The translations under genes were made by a program, and so were the position numbers. Of a DNA stretch of 64,000 bases, positions 16,198 through 25,614 are shown one piece after another. Origin of the DNA: Seohaeicola sp024304985 (GTDB lineage Bacteria; Pseudomonadota; Alphaproteobacteria; Rhodobacterales; Rhodobacteraceae); the NCBI RefSeq assembly GCF_028802875.1, contig NZ_JARAMP010000018.1, positions 22,783-86,782 on the forward strand, given 5' to 3'. Within the stretch, counting starts at the first letter, position 1. Each line of letters opens with the position of its first letter. The notes below the pieces were generated by a model. That model saw only the letters and a list, made by a program, of their open reading frames with translations. It was not told the origin of the DNA and made no database searches.

Positions 16198-16210
16198 CGC
16201 ATTGCGCCGC

Positions 16211-17398
16211 TCAGGTCTCGCGCCGCAATCCCTGAGCCAGGATCAGGGGTTCGGCAACGGGGTCAACCTCGGGGACGACATCCTCGAAATCGAAATTGTC
16301 CAACCGCTTGGCGCGGCGTCCGGCCTTGTCGGCGCTGATCTTGATATCGGCAATGTCGCGGCTTGCCTGTCCGAAATGGCGATCAAGGTTCTCGACGCGC
16401 TGGCCCAGCCTGTCCATGTCCTGCGCCAGCAGGCCCAACTCGCGCCGGATCGCGCCCGCTTGTTCGCGCATCCGTGCATCCTTGAGGATGGCGCGCATCG
16501 TGTGCAGCGTGGCCATGCAGGTGGTGGGTGACACGATCCAGACCCGCGCGGCAAAGCCGTCGCGCACCAGTTCGGGGAAATTGGCGTGCAACTCGGCATA
16601 GACCGCTTCGGAGGGCAGGAACATCAACGCGCCATCGGCGGTTTCGCCCTCAATGATATACCGCTCGGCAATCGCCTTGATATGGGCGCGCACGGATTGG
16701 CGCAGCAGGCTGGCGGCGCGGGTCAGGTCGTTCGGGTTATCGGCGCGGCGCAGCGCCTCGTAGGCTTCAAGGGGGAATTTACTGTCCACCACGATGGGGC
16801 CGGGCGGATTGGGCAGGTGAATCAGGCAATCGGCCCGCCGTCCGTTGGACAGCGTCGCCTGCATCTTGTAGCTGTCCGTGGGCAGCGCCTTGCTGACGAT
16901 GTCGTGCAACTGGATCTCGCCAAAGGCGCCGCGCGTCTGTTTGTTGGACAGGATGTCTTGCAGGGACAGCACGTCGCCCGAGAGTTTGGTGATATTGTCC
17001 TGTGCCTTGTCGATTGCCGCCAGCCGTTGCTGCAACTCGCCCAGCGACTGTGCGGTGCGGCGGGCGGATCCGTGCAGGGTCTCGGTCATCTGCCCGGTGA
17101 CATGGGCCAGTCGCTGCTCCATCAGGCGGATCATCTGGGCCTGAGAGGCGGCCTGCGCCTCGGCCACATGGGTGAGGCCACCGGAGAGTTGCTGTTGACC
17201 ATCGCCCAAACCCTGCACCCTTGCGGCGAGATAGGCCATTTGCTGTGCCAGCGGTTCTGTCACCCGGGCGGAACGTGCAGCGGCGCGCAGGGCGAGGATG
17301 AGCAGAAACACGATGAGCAGGGTCAGCCCAAGCCCCGACAGCGTCAGCAACACCGCCGGATCATCCAGCGCAAAGGTCTGACCGCCAAGGGTGATCAT
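16211..17398 (-). CDS. rmuC: RmuC family DNA recombination-limiting protein
   Basis: A 395-residue protein. One N-terminal membrane helix (about residues 15-40) is followed by a long coiled-coil region (about 50-150), then the RmuC nuclease-like domain with GAFGEIQLHDI, ADCLIHLPNPPGPIVVDSKFPLEAYE and MFLPSEAVYAELHANF. RmuC limits recombination at inverted repeats. ATG at 17398 overlaps the mutL stop, so it is coupled to mismatch repair expression. An in-frame extension inside mutL is rejected because it lacks a ribosome-binding site and disrupts the signal-anchor pattern. Confidence 0.9.
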   Translation of the reverse strand: MITLGGQTFALDDPAVLLTLSGLGLTLLIVFLLILALRAAARSARVTEPLAQQMAYLAARVQGLGDGQQQLSGGLTHVAEAQAASQAQMIRLMEQRLAHVTGQMTETLHGSARRTAQSLGELQQRLAAIDKAQDNITKLSGDVLSLQDILSNKQTRGAFGEIQLHDIVSKALPTDSYKMQATLSNGRRADCLIHLPNPPGPIVVDSKFPLEAYEALRRADNPNDLTRAASLLRQSVRAHIKAIAERYIIEGETADGALMFLPSEAVYAELHANFPELVRDGFAARVWIVSPTTCMATLHTMRAILKDARMREQAGAIRRELGLLAQDMDRLGQRVENLDRHFGQASRDIADIKISADKAGRRAKRLDNFDFEDVVPEVDPVAEPLILAQGLRRET

Positions 17399-19236
17399 CG
17401 GCGTCCGAACAGCCGTTCGATATCGGCTAGCTTGAGTTCGACATAAGTGGGGCGGCCATGGTTGCACTGGCCTGAATGAGGCGTGGCCTCCATCTCGCGC
17501 AGCAGGGCGTTCATTTCCTCGGCCCGCATGCGACGACCAGAGCGGATGGACCCGTGGCAGGCGACGCGACTGAGGATGGCGTCAAGGCGGGTCTGGATGC
17601 CCGCGCTTTCCCCCTGATCGGCCAGTTCGTCAAGGATGTCGAGGATCATCGCCCGCGCATTGATCGCGCCCAGCAGCGCCGGGGTTTCGCGGATGGCGAT
17701 GGCCCCACCGCCGAAAGGCTCGATCCCAAGGCCGAGGCGGGCCAGATCTTCGGCATGATCCAGCAGACGCGCGCAATCGGTGGGAGAGAGTTCGACGATT
17801 TCGGGGATCAACAGGGCTTGGACTGCAATGCCGTTCTCGGCCATCTGGCGTTTGAGGCGTTCATAGACCAGCCGTTCATGCGCGGCGTGCTGATCGACGA
17901 TCACCATGCCGGTATCCGTCTGGGCGATGATATAATTCTCATGCACCTGCGCGCGCGCCGCCCCGAGGGGTAGCGCGGTCTCGTGACCCTCGGGCGCGGT
18001 TTGCTCGATCCGGGCCGCGTAGGTTGCGGGCATATCGGCAAAGCCGGGAGCTTGAGCGGTATAGGCAACCTGCCGCGCACCGAGGCTGGGACGATCCATC
18101 TGATAGATGCGCGCGGGTTGATCCGGCTGACTTTGTTCCGGTCGGAACGCACCAAGGGTGGCTGTCGCCACGGTGGTCGCGGCGCGGTGCCCGGCTTCGG
18201 CGAGGGCGTGGCGCAGGGCGGTCACGATCAAGCCGCGCGCCGTGCCGGGGTCGCGGAAGCGCACCTCGGATTTCGCGGGGTGGACGTTCACATCCACCAT
18301 CTGCGGATCGCAATCCAGAAACAGCGCTGCGGCGGGGTGACGGTCGCGGCTGAGGAAATCGCTATACGCGCCGCGCAACGCGCCGATCAGCAGGCGGTCC
18401 TGCACCGGACGACCATTCACGAACAGGAATTGCGCCACGGACGAGCCACGCGAATAGGTGGGCAGGGCGGCATAACCCGTCAGATGAAACCCCTCGCGCT
18501 CGGCATCGACGCGCAGGGCGTTGTCGGCGAAGTCGGTGCCCAGAACACGAGCGAGCCGTCCGTGCAGCGCATCGAAAAGATCTCCGGTTTCGGCATCAGC
18601 GCGGAACAGGACCCGCCCTTCTCCACCGCCCGAGACATCGCGCAGGGTGAAGCTGACGAAGGGTTCGGCCATCGCCAGACGTTTGATCACATCGCTGACC
18701 GCCTGCTGTTCGGCGCGGTCCGATCGCATGAATTTCAGCCGTGCGGGCGTGGCGTAGAACAGATCGCGTAATTCTACCACAGTGCCAGCGGTCAGGGCGG
18801 CGGGCTTCACTGGCCCGGCCTGCCCCCCTGCCACGGTGATCTGTGCGGCATCATGGCCTGCGGCGCGGCTGGTGATCGTCAGGCGACCCACAGCGCCAAG
18901 GGATGGCAATGCCTCGCCGCGAAAGCCAAAGCTGTTGATGTTGAGCAGGTCGCTGCCGTCGATCTTGGAAGTGGCATGGCGCGACAAGGCCAAGGGCAGG
19001 TCTTCGGGGGACATGCCGCATCCGTCATCCGTGACGCGGATCAGGGTCTTGCCGCCGTCTGCCATGGCGATGTCGATGCGCCGCGCGCCTGCATCCAGCG
19101 CGTTTTCCACCAGTTCCTTGACGGCCGAGGCGGGGCGTTCAACTACCTCGCCCGCCGCGATACGGTTGATCGCGGCTTCATCCAGCTGGCGGATAATGGG
19201 GCGGTTATCGCCTATCTTGGGGTTCGGATGTGCCAT
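17395..19236 (-). CDS. mutL: DNA mismatch repair protein MutL
   Basis: A 613-residue GHKL ATPase. Visible motifs are VVERPASAVKELVENALDAG (motif I), DDGCGM (motif II) and NSFGFRGEALPSLGAV (motif III). The C-terminal dimerisation domain includes VIVDQHAAHERLVYERLK and ends with ACHGSIRSGRRM and HGRPTYVEL. The DQHAxHER and CxHxSI elements are those of endonuclease-type MutL proteins, consistent with organisms lacking MutH. It is followed directly by rmuC. Confidence 0.95.
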   Translation of the reverse strand: MAHPNPKIGDNRPIIRQLDEAAINRIAAGEVVERPASAVKELVENALDAGARRIDIAMADGGKTLIRVTDDGCGMSPEDLPLALSRHATSKIDGSDLLNINSFGFRGEALPSLGAVGRLTITSRAAGHDAAQITVAGGQAGPVKPAALTAGTVVELRDLFYATPARLKFMRSDRAEQQAVSDVIKRLAMAEPFVSFTLRDVSGGGEGRVLFRADAETGDLFDALHGRLARVLGTDFADNALRVDAEREGFHLTGYAALPTYSRGSSVAQFLFVNGRPVQDRLLIGALRGAYSDFLSRDRHPAAALFLDCDPQMVDVNVHPAKSEVRFRDPGTARGLIVTALRHALAEAGHRAATTVATATLGAFRPEQSQPDQPARIYQMDRPSLGARQVAYTAQAPGFADMPATYAARIEQTAPEGHETALPLGAARAQVHENYIIAQTDTGMVIVDQHAAHERLVYERLKRQMAENGIAVQALLIPEIVELSPTDCARLLDHAEDLARLGLGIEPFGGGAIAIRETPALLGAINARAMILDILDELADQGESAGIQTRLDAILSRVACHGSIRSGRRMRAEEMNALLREMEATPHSGQCNHGRPTYVELKLADIERLFGRR

Positions 19237-19296
19237 GCCGCTAGACCTAGCATGGGTTGCTGCGATTCGACCACCTGTCAGATGGACAGACGGCGT

Positions 19297-20520
19297 TCAA
19301 CCGCCCGTGGCCGTGCGATACCATGCGACGATGGCGGCGCGCTCTTCCTCTTCCATATAGGACAGGTTCGCGGGGGGCATGGCGTGGCTGATGCCCGCTT
19401 GCAGATAGATCTCACGCGCTGCCCCGGCAATATGCGCCGGCGAGTCCAGCCGCACACCCTTGGGTGCCCAAAGCAGCCCCTCCCAGAAGGGTTCGGCAGC
19501 GTGGCACATGGAGCAGCGGCCCATGACGATGTCATGCACCTGCTCGAAACCCTCAGCCTCGGCAAACCGCAGCGCGTTGCCCTGCGCCGCCTCGGGCGTG
19601 TCAGCGCGGAACATCGGCGCGGTGCTGAGCCACATGATCGCGATGAAGATCAGGACGGTGGCCGCCCATGTCCATGTGGGGTTGCCGGTGCGGGCATGGA
19701 GCGAGTTGAAATAATGCCGGATCGTGACGCCCATCAGGAAAACCAGGCTGGCGATGATCCATGTATTTTCGGTCCCGAAGGCCAGCGGGTAATGGTTCGA
19801 CAGCATCAGAAAGATCACAGGCAGCGTCAGATAGTTGTTATGCGTGCTGCGCTGCTTGGCGATCTTGCCGTATTTCGGATCGGGTTTGCGCCCGGCGATC
19901 AGGTCGGCGACCACGATCTTCTGGTTGGGGATGATGATGAAAAAGACGTTCCCGCTCATGATTGTGGCCGTGAAGGCCCCCAGATGCAGCATCGCGGCAC
20001 GGCCCGAGAAGACGCTGGTGTAGAACCAGGCCATCGCCACCAGCACAACGAACAGGGCCAGCATAAGCCCGGTCTGGTTGGCATCAACGAACACTTTGCA
20101 CAGTGTGTTGTAGATGATCCAACCGAAGGCGAGAGAGGCGAGCGAGATACCGACAGCCTGCCACGTAGCCAGTTCCATCACGGCGGAGTCGATCAGGTAG
20201 AATTCCGCACCCAGATAATAGACCAGAACCAGCAGGGCAAAGCCGCTCATCCATGTCCAGTAGCTTTGCCATTTATGCCAGATCAGCCCATCCGGCATAT
20301 TGGCGGGGGCGACCAGGTATTTCTGGATGTGGTAGAAGCCACCACCATGAACTTGCCACTCTTCTCCATCCGCGCCGCTGGCCAGGTTGCGGTCACGGTG
20401 CAGGCCCAGATCAAGGGCGATGAAGTAGAAGGACGACCCGATCCACGCGATGGCCGTAATCACATGCAGCCAGCGGACGGCAAATTCGAGCCATGCGCCC
20501 ATTGCGGCCAGATCATACAT
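19297..20520 (-). CDS. puuD: Membrane-bound urate hydroxylase PuuD with C-terminal cytochrome c
   Basis: A 407-residue protein. The N-terminal half to two-thirds has about eight membrane helices starting RWLHVITAIAWIGSSFYFIALD. The C-terminal soluble part (about 310-407) is a class I cytochrome c with one heme motif, CSMCH. It oxidises urate to 5-hydroxyisourate and passes electrons to the respiratory chain instead of producing peroxide. No HIU hydrolase or OHCU decarboxylase lies beside it. A LysR-type regulator is divergent across a 100-bp gap and is the likely controller. Confidence 0.92.
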   Translation of the reverse strand: MYDLAAMGAWLEFAVRWLHVITAIAWIGSSFYFIALDLGLHRDRNLASGADGEEWQVHGGGFYHIQKYLVAPANMPDGLIWHKWQSYWTWMSGFALLVLVYYLGAEFYLIDSAVMELATWQAVGISLASLAFGWIIYNTLCKVFVDANQTGLMLALFVVLVAMAWFYTSVFSGRAAMLHLGAFTATIMSGNVFFIIIPNQKIVVADLIAGRKPDPKYGKIAKQRSTHNNYLTLPVIFLMLSNHYPLAFGTENTWIIASLVFLMGVTIRHYFNSLHARTGNPTWTWAATVLIFIAIMWLSTAPMFRADTPEAAQGNALRFAEAEGFEQVHDIVMGRCSMCHAAEPFWEGLLWAPKGVRLDSPAHIAGAAREIYLQAGISHAMPPANLSYMEEEERAAIVAWYRTATGG

Positions 20521-20620
20521 CGCGGTCTCCTTCGGACAGGGGTTTCAATCAGGCTACCCTTGCGGTGACTTGTTTGTTAATCCTTCCAATCACGGGAAGA
20601 GTTTCAAGCAAAGACTGATA

Positions 20621-21556
20621 ATGGCCTATGTGAACAATATCCGTATGTTCCTGCGTGTCTATGAACTGGGCAGCATGAGCGCGGCGGCGCGGGATCAGCG
20701 GACCTCGCCCGCTGTTGCGTCGTCGCGGATTGCGGAGCTGGAGAAGCATCTGGGTGTGCGCCTGTTCAACCGGACGACGCGGGCGCTGAACCCGACCGAA
20801 CATGGGCGGCTGTTCTATGACGGGGCGGCGCGCATCCTGGAGACCATCGACGAGGCCGAGGCCGAGGTCATGGCCGCGACTCAATCGCCGCGCGGCACAT
20901 TGTTCGTGGCCGCCCCTTTGGGCGTGGGGCGGCGGTTCATTGCGCCTGCGGTGCCGGGGTTCAAGCGGGACTATCCGCAGATCGACATCCGGTTGCGCCT
21001 GTCCGACCGGGTGATCGACGTGACGGGCGAAGGGCTGGATCTGGCGTTCCATCTTGGACCGCTGACGGATAGCGACCTGAAGGTGCGGGTGATCGCGGAT
21101 TGCCCACGTGTTCTATGCGCGGCCCCCGCCTATATCGCCGCGCGCGGCATGCCTGCAGATGGGGCGGCGCTGATCCGCGAGGGTCATGATTGCCTGAATC
21201 TGCGGTTTCCCGGTGCCAAGGAGTTTCAGTGGACCTTGCAGACAAGGGACGGCCCGAAGCGGTATGAGATTACTGGACCGCTGGAATCCGACGATGGCGA
21301 TGTGTTGACGGGTTGGGCGCTGGATGGTGCCGGGATCGTGATGAAGCCGATATTCGAGGTGGCCGAGCATCTGCGCGCGGGCACTTTGGTGCCCGTGGCC
21401 ACCGCGACGCCGCCCCTGCCGACGCAGTTGGCTTGCCTCTCGCCCAGCCGCAAGTATCGTGACCCCAAGGTGCAACGGTTCACCGAGGTGATGATCGCCC
21501 ATTGCAAGGAGGCTTTGGCCGGCCTTGATCCACGTCCTGTTGCGTCCCAAACCTGA
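20621..21556 (+). CDS. LysR-family transcriptional regulator
   Basis: A 311-residue regulator. The winged helix-turn-helix (about 1-60) reads LRVYELGSMSAAARDQRTSP with RLFNRTTRALNPTEHG in the wing, followed by a periplasmic-binding-like effector domain. ATG at 20621 is chosen because the family N-terminus begins there; AAGCAAAGA precedes it at a loose spacing. It diverges from puuD, the classic LysR arrangement, so urate or another purine is a plausible inducer. The shared 100-bp region holds CTTCC-N7-GGAAG (20583-20599), a possible binding site. Confidence 0.88.
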   Translation: MAYVNNIRMFLRVYELGSMSAAARDQRTSPAVASSRIAELEKHLGVRLFNRTTRALNPTEHGRLFYDGAARILETIDEAEAEVMAATQSPRGTLFVAAPLGVGRRFIAPAVPGFKRDYPQIDIRLRLSDRVIDVTGEGLDLAFHLGPLTDSDLKVRVIADCPRVLCAAPAYIAARGMPADGAALIREGHDCLNLRFPGAKEFQWTLQTRDGPKRYEITGPLESDDGDVLTGWALDGAGIVMKPIFEVAEHLRAGTLVPVATATPPLPTQLACLSPSRKYRDPKVQRFTEVMIAHCKEALAGLDPRPVASQT

Positions 21557-21568
21557 AAGGACCTTTTG

Positions 21569-21943
21569 ATGAAGACCGAAACCATTGGCGATGCCACCTT
21601 TGAAACCTGGACGGCCACAGAGTTGGCCGAAGCCTTCGACCGCAACGAGGTTGTGGTGATCGACGTTCGCACACCGCAGGAGTTCATGTTCGAACACATC
21701 GAAGGCGCGTTACTGATGCCGCTGGCCTTCTTCAACGCGGCCAAGTTGCCGGGACAGTCCGAAAAGCGGATCGTCTTCCATTGCGGATCGGGCGTGCGCA
21801 GCGAGCGTGTCAGCCGCGCCGCGATTGCTGCCGGGTTCACACGCATCGCCCATCTGGAGGGCGGGTTTGCCGCGTGGAAGGCCGCCAAGTTGCCTTATAT
21901 CGGCACGAACATGGCGACCGGCGCGCCACAACCTGTCAGCTGA
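21569..21943 (+). CDS. Single-domain rhodanese
   Basis: A 124-residue rhodanese-fold protein with VVVIDVRTPQEFMFEHIEGA and the active-site loop FHCGSGVRS, catalytic Cys72. It carries sulfane sulfur as a cysteine persulfide; the acceptor is unknown. It begins 12 bases after the LysR stop with a GAAAGG ribosome-binding site, so it is probably co-transcribed with that regulator. A TTG immediately upstream of the ATG is a less likely start. Confidence 0.9.
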   Translation: MKTETIGDATFETWTATELAEAFDRNEVVVIDVRTPQEFMFEHIEGALLMPLAFFNAAKLPGQSEKRIVFHCGSGVRSERVSRAAIAAGFTRIAHLEGGFAAWKAAKLPYIGTNMATGAPQPVS

Positions 21944-21955
21944 TCCAAAGCATCG

Positions 21956-21980
21956 GGAACGCGGGGAATACCCCCGCGTT
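21956..21980 (+). promoter_or_regulatory. GGAAC-N16-CGTT, EcfG-type general stress promoter (also a perfect hairpin)
   Basis: GGAAC (21956-21960), 16 bases, CGTT (21977-21980) exactly fits the alphaproteobacterial EcfG consensus. The same bases form the hairpin AACGCGGGG/CCCCGCGTT just after the rhodanese stop, without a T tract, so a 3'-end hairpin is the alternative reading. The next gene starts 270 bp downstream. Confidence 0.5.
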
Positions 21981-22176
21981 GTCCGGCTTCAGGTCGTGTC
22001 ACCAAAGGGTTTCGAGGGTTGTTCGCGTATTTGCGACGCATAGGGCCGGGACACGGACTTATTGACCCGACGTCAAATATTTAATTTCGGTCATATCTTT
22101 TCCTGTTTCCATCTGATTTCAAATTGTTTTCGCCATTCCTTAATTGAAACGTGGCAATCTGATTCAGAATTTCTCT

Positions 22177-22201
22177 GGAACTATTCCCAATCCGACTTGT
22201 T
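22177..22201 (+). promoter_or_regulatory. EcfG-like promoter of the PRC-barrel gene
   Basis: GGAAC (22177-22181), 16-base spacer, TGTT (22198-22201), one mismatch from the CGTT -10 consensus, about 50 bases before the ATG at 22251. The region between 22060 and 22180 is AT-rich and otherwise empty. Confidence 0.5.
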
Positions 22202-22250
22202 GGTTATGCAGAGCCTGACAATAGGTTTGGAATACTGAAGGAGAGATCAA

Positions 22251-23174
22251 ATGAAAAATCTCATGCTGACGACTGCTATCGTCGCTGTGACCTCGATGGG
22301 TGCTATCGCACAAACGGCTGATGCGCCCGCGCCTTCGGCCAATGCCGAAGCAAGCGCCACGTCGCAGACGGTGCCCGCTTTCGTGTCCTCGGACTTCAAC
22401 GACAAGGAACTGTATACGCTGAACAGCGACGATGCGCGCGCGCTGCGCGATGCCCGGTCGACTGATGGCGAGCAGGTGCGTTGGGAGAGCAGCCCCACAT
22501 TCATCGAGAACCGTGACGCGTGGGAAAACGTCGGGAACATTTCTGACATCGTGATCTCCCAGGATGGCGATGTGCAGGGCGTTCTGATCGACGTGGGCGG
22601 CTTTCTTGGACTTGGCGCACGCACCGTAATGATCGATATGAACGAGCTGTATTTCGTGACGAATGATGCCGAAGCGGAAGGCGAAGACCGCTACTCGGTT
22701 CTCGTATCGCTGTCCAAGGAACAACTGGAAGCCCTGCCCGCTTGGGATGAAGCGCAGTTGACCTCGGGATTTGGTGCCGAAAGCCCTGCAAACGCGCAGG
22801 ATCGGGCGCAGATGTCCGCACCTGCGGATAATGCGGCGGCGACCACGGCCACGGGTGATTCGACCGCGGCAGAGGCTGGCTTTGCCCCCATGCCCGAGCA
22901 GGACCGGACCGCTGATCGTCTGACGGGTGCCAATGCCTATACGCCCGAGGGCGAGGATATCGCCACGGTCAGCGAACTGGTTCTGGATGAAGATGGTGTC
23001 ACAAGCCAACTTGTCATGGATGTTGGCGGATTCCTGGGGATGGGCAGCCACACGGTTGCCATCGACATCGACCAGGTCGACATCCTGTGGAATGACGCCG
23101 AAGACGAAGTGCGCGTCGAAGTTCCGCTGAGCGAAGACGAGCTGCGCGCGATGCCTGAGTATCAGGAAAGCTGA
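22251..23174 (+). CDS. Exported PRC-barrel domain protein, two repeats
   Basis: A 307-residue acidic protein with a signal peptide (cleavage probably after GAIAQ or nearby). Two PRC-barrel-like units are recognisable from the repeated pattern DVGGFLGxGxxTVxIDxxxx around Asp114 and Asp257, separated by an alanine/acid-rich linker. PRC-barrel proteins of this kind are common, poorly understood periplasmic or membrane-associated proteins in Rhizobiales and Rhodobacterales, often stress induced. GGAGAGA sits 6 bases before the ATG. Upstream GGAAC-type promoters and the following csbD gene suggest general-stress control. Confidence 0.82.
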   Translation: MKNLMLTTAIVAVTSMGAIAQTADAPAPSANAEASATSQTVPAFVSSDFNDKELYTLNSDDARALRDARSTDGEQVRWESSPTFIENRDAWENVGNISDIVISQDGDVQGVLIDVGGFLGLGARTVMIDMNELYFVTNDAEAEGEDRYSVLVSLSKEQLEALPAWDEAQLTSGFGAESPANAQDRAQMSAPADNAAATTATGDSTAAEAGFAPMPEQDRTADRLTGANAYTPEGEDIATVSELVLDEDGVTSQLVMDVGGFLGMGSHTVAIDIDQVDILWNDAEDEVRVEVPLSEDELRAMPEYQES

Positions 23175-23317
23175 TCGGTGATGTCGGACCACGCCTGTCA
23201 CCCAACGTGACGACGCGATGAAGAAACCTGCCGGTTTTGCCGGCGGGTTTCAGTGCGCGAGATCGGGCACAGAACCGCTCATCTGGCATCGCGATCCGTG
23301 TCAGGGTCCTGTTTGTT

Positions 23318-23343
23318 GGAACCAGAGTGACACGCGACGCGTT
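23318..23343 (+). promoter_or_regulatory. EcfG-type general stress promoter of csbD
   Basis: GGAAC (23318-23322), 17-base spacer, CGTT (23340-23343), a full match to the GGAAC-N16/17-CGTT consensus, 35 bases before the csbD start. Confidence 0.72.
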
Positions 23344-23378
23344 GTATTACTGTAACACCAAGCGAAAAGGAAAATGCT

Positions 23379-23576
23379 ATGAATTGGGATATTATTGAAG
23401 GCAAATGGAAGCAATTCACCGGCTCCGCAAAAGAGAACTGGGGCAAGTTGACCGATGACGATCTGGATCAGGCATCTGGCAAGCGCGATCAACTGATCGG
23501 CAAGATTCAGGAGAAATACGGTATTGCACGGGACGAGGCTGAAAAGCAGGTCGATGAGTGGTCTGCCAAGATGTGA
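23379..23576 (+). CDS. CsbD family stress protein
   Basis: A 65-residue soluble protein of the CsbD type, with NWDIIEGKWKQFTGSAKENWGKL at the start and GKIQEKYG in the middle. CsbD proteins are small stress-induced proteins without known biochemical activity. ATG at 23379 follows AAAAGGAAAA. It has its own EcfG-type promoter and terminator, so it is a monocistronic unit of the general stress response. Confidence 0.93.
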   Translation: MNWDIIEGKWKQFTGSAKENWGKLTDDDLDQASGKRDQLIGKIQEKYGIARDEAEKQVDEWSAKM

Positions 23577-23626
23577 TCCGATCAGGATCGCGGAATGGCC
23601 AGACGCCCGACCTTTCCCTTGAAAAC

Positions 23627-23663
23627 AAAGAGACCCGGACGGAAACCGCCCGGGTCTCTTTTT
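23627..23663 (+). terminator. Intrinsic terminator after csbD
   Basis: AAAGAGACCCGG (23627-23638) pairs with CCGGGTCTCTTT (23650-23661), followed by more T. It lies between the convergent csbD and amtB genes and can serve both. Confidence 0.92.
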
Positions 23664-23680
23664 GACTATCGTCGGCTGGA

Positions 23681-24997
<1,317 letters not shown>

Positions 24998-25019
24998 GTA
25001 TCCTTTCCCCCGGCGCGGT

Positions 25020-25358
25020 TCAGACCGCGTCCTCGTTTGTTTCGCCGGTCCGGACGCGCACGGCTTGCGCCACATCCAGCACGAAAATCTTGCCGTCACC
25101 GATCTTGCCGGTCTTGGCTGTTGCGGTGATCGTGTCGACGACCTGATCGGCCATTGCATCGTTCACCACGATTTCCAGTTTCACCTTGGGCACGAAATTC
25201 ACGGCGTATTCGGCACCACGATAGATTTCGGTATGCCCCGACTGCGATCCGAAGCCCTTGATTTCAGTGACCATCATGCCGCGCACGCCGATGTCGGTCA
25301 GCGCTTCACGGACCTCCTCGAGCTTGAACGGCTTGATCGTTGCAATGATGAGTTTCAC
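25020..25358 (-). CDS. glnK: Nitrogen regulatory PII protein
   Basis: A 112-residue PII protein, exact family length. GTG at 25358 gives the standard N-terminus KLIIATIKPFKLEEVREAL; upstream in-frame sequence is not conserved and GAAGGGG is suitably placed. The T-loop contains HTEIYRGAEY with Tyr51, the uridylylation site. C-terminal GDGKIFVLDV is typical. Linked amtB indicates GlnK rather than GlnB. No clear sigma-54 promoter is visible upstream. Confidence 0.95.
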   Translation of the reverse strand: MKLIIATIKPFKLEEVREALTDIGVRGMMVTEIKGFGSQSGHTEIYRGAEYAVNFVPKVKLEIVVNDAMADQVVDTITATAKTGKIGDGKIFVLDVAQAVRVRTGETNEDAV

Positions 25359-25614
25359 CTTGGTCCCCTTCGTCTGGAGCGGGATGAGGCCCGCATGTTG
25401 CAGTTGCAGCAAAACGGGCAAGACGCTGCGAATGAAAGTCTGCGGCGCGGATTCTGACTGGTGCCTGCGGTGAATTGCACATAATTTGTGCTTCAGTATT
25501 TTTTTGCTTATTTTTTTTGCTAAACAAAAAGACGAAAGCGCGGCGGGAAGGGTCAACATTTGGCCCGGCCATCGCTATATTCGCCAAAACAACAGATGCC
25601 GGGCAGAACAGAGC

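Noticed and set aside
18853..20568. 571-codon plus-strand open frame opposite mutL and puuD
   Set aside because: It spans two well-supported minus-strand genes, has no domain character, and reflects the GC-rich third-position bias that opens antisense frames.
24998..25159. N-terminal extension of AmtB into glnK
   Set aside because: It overlaps glnK in another frame; the signal peptide begins at 24997 or 24991.
25359..25480. Possible sigma-54 promoter upstream of glnK
   Set aside because: A TTGCCC...TTGCT pair was seen but the spacing is wrong for the -24/-12 GG-GC rule.
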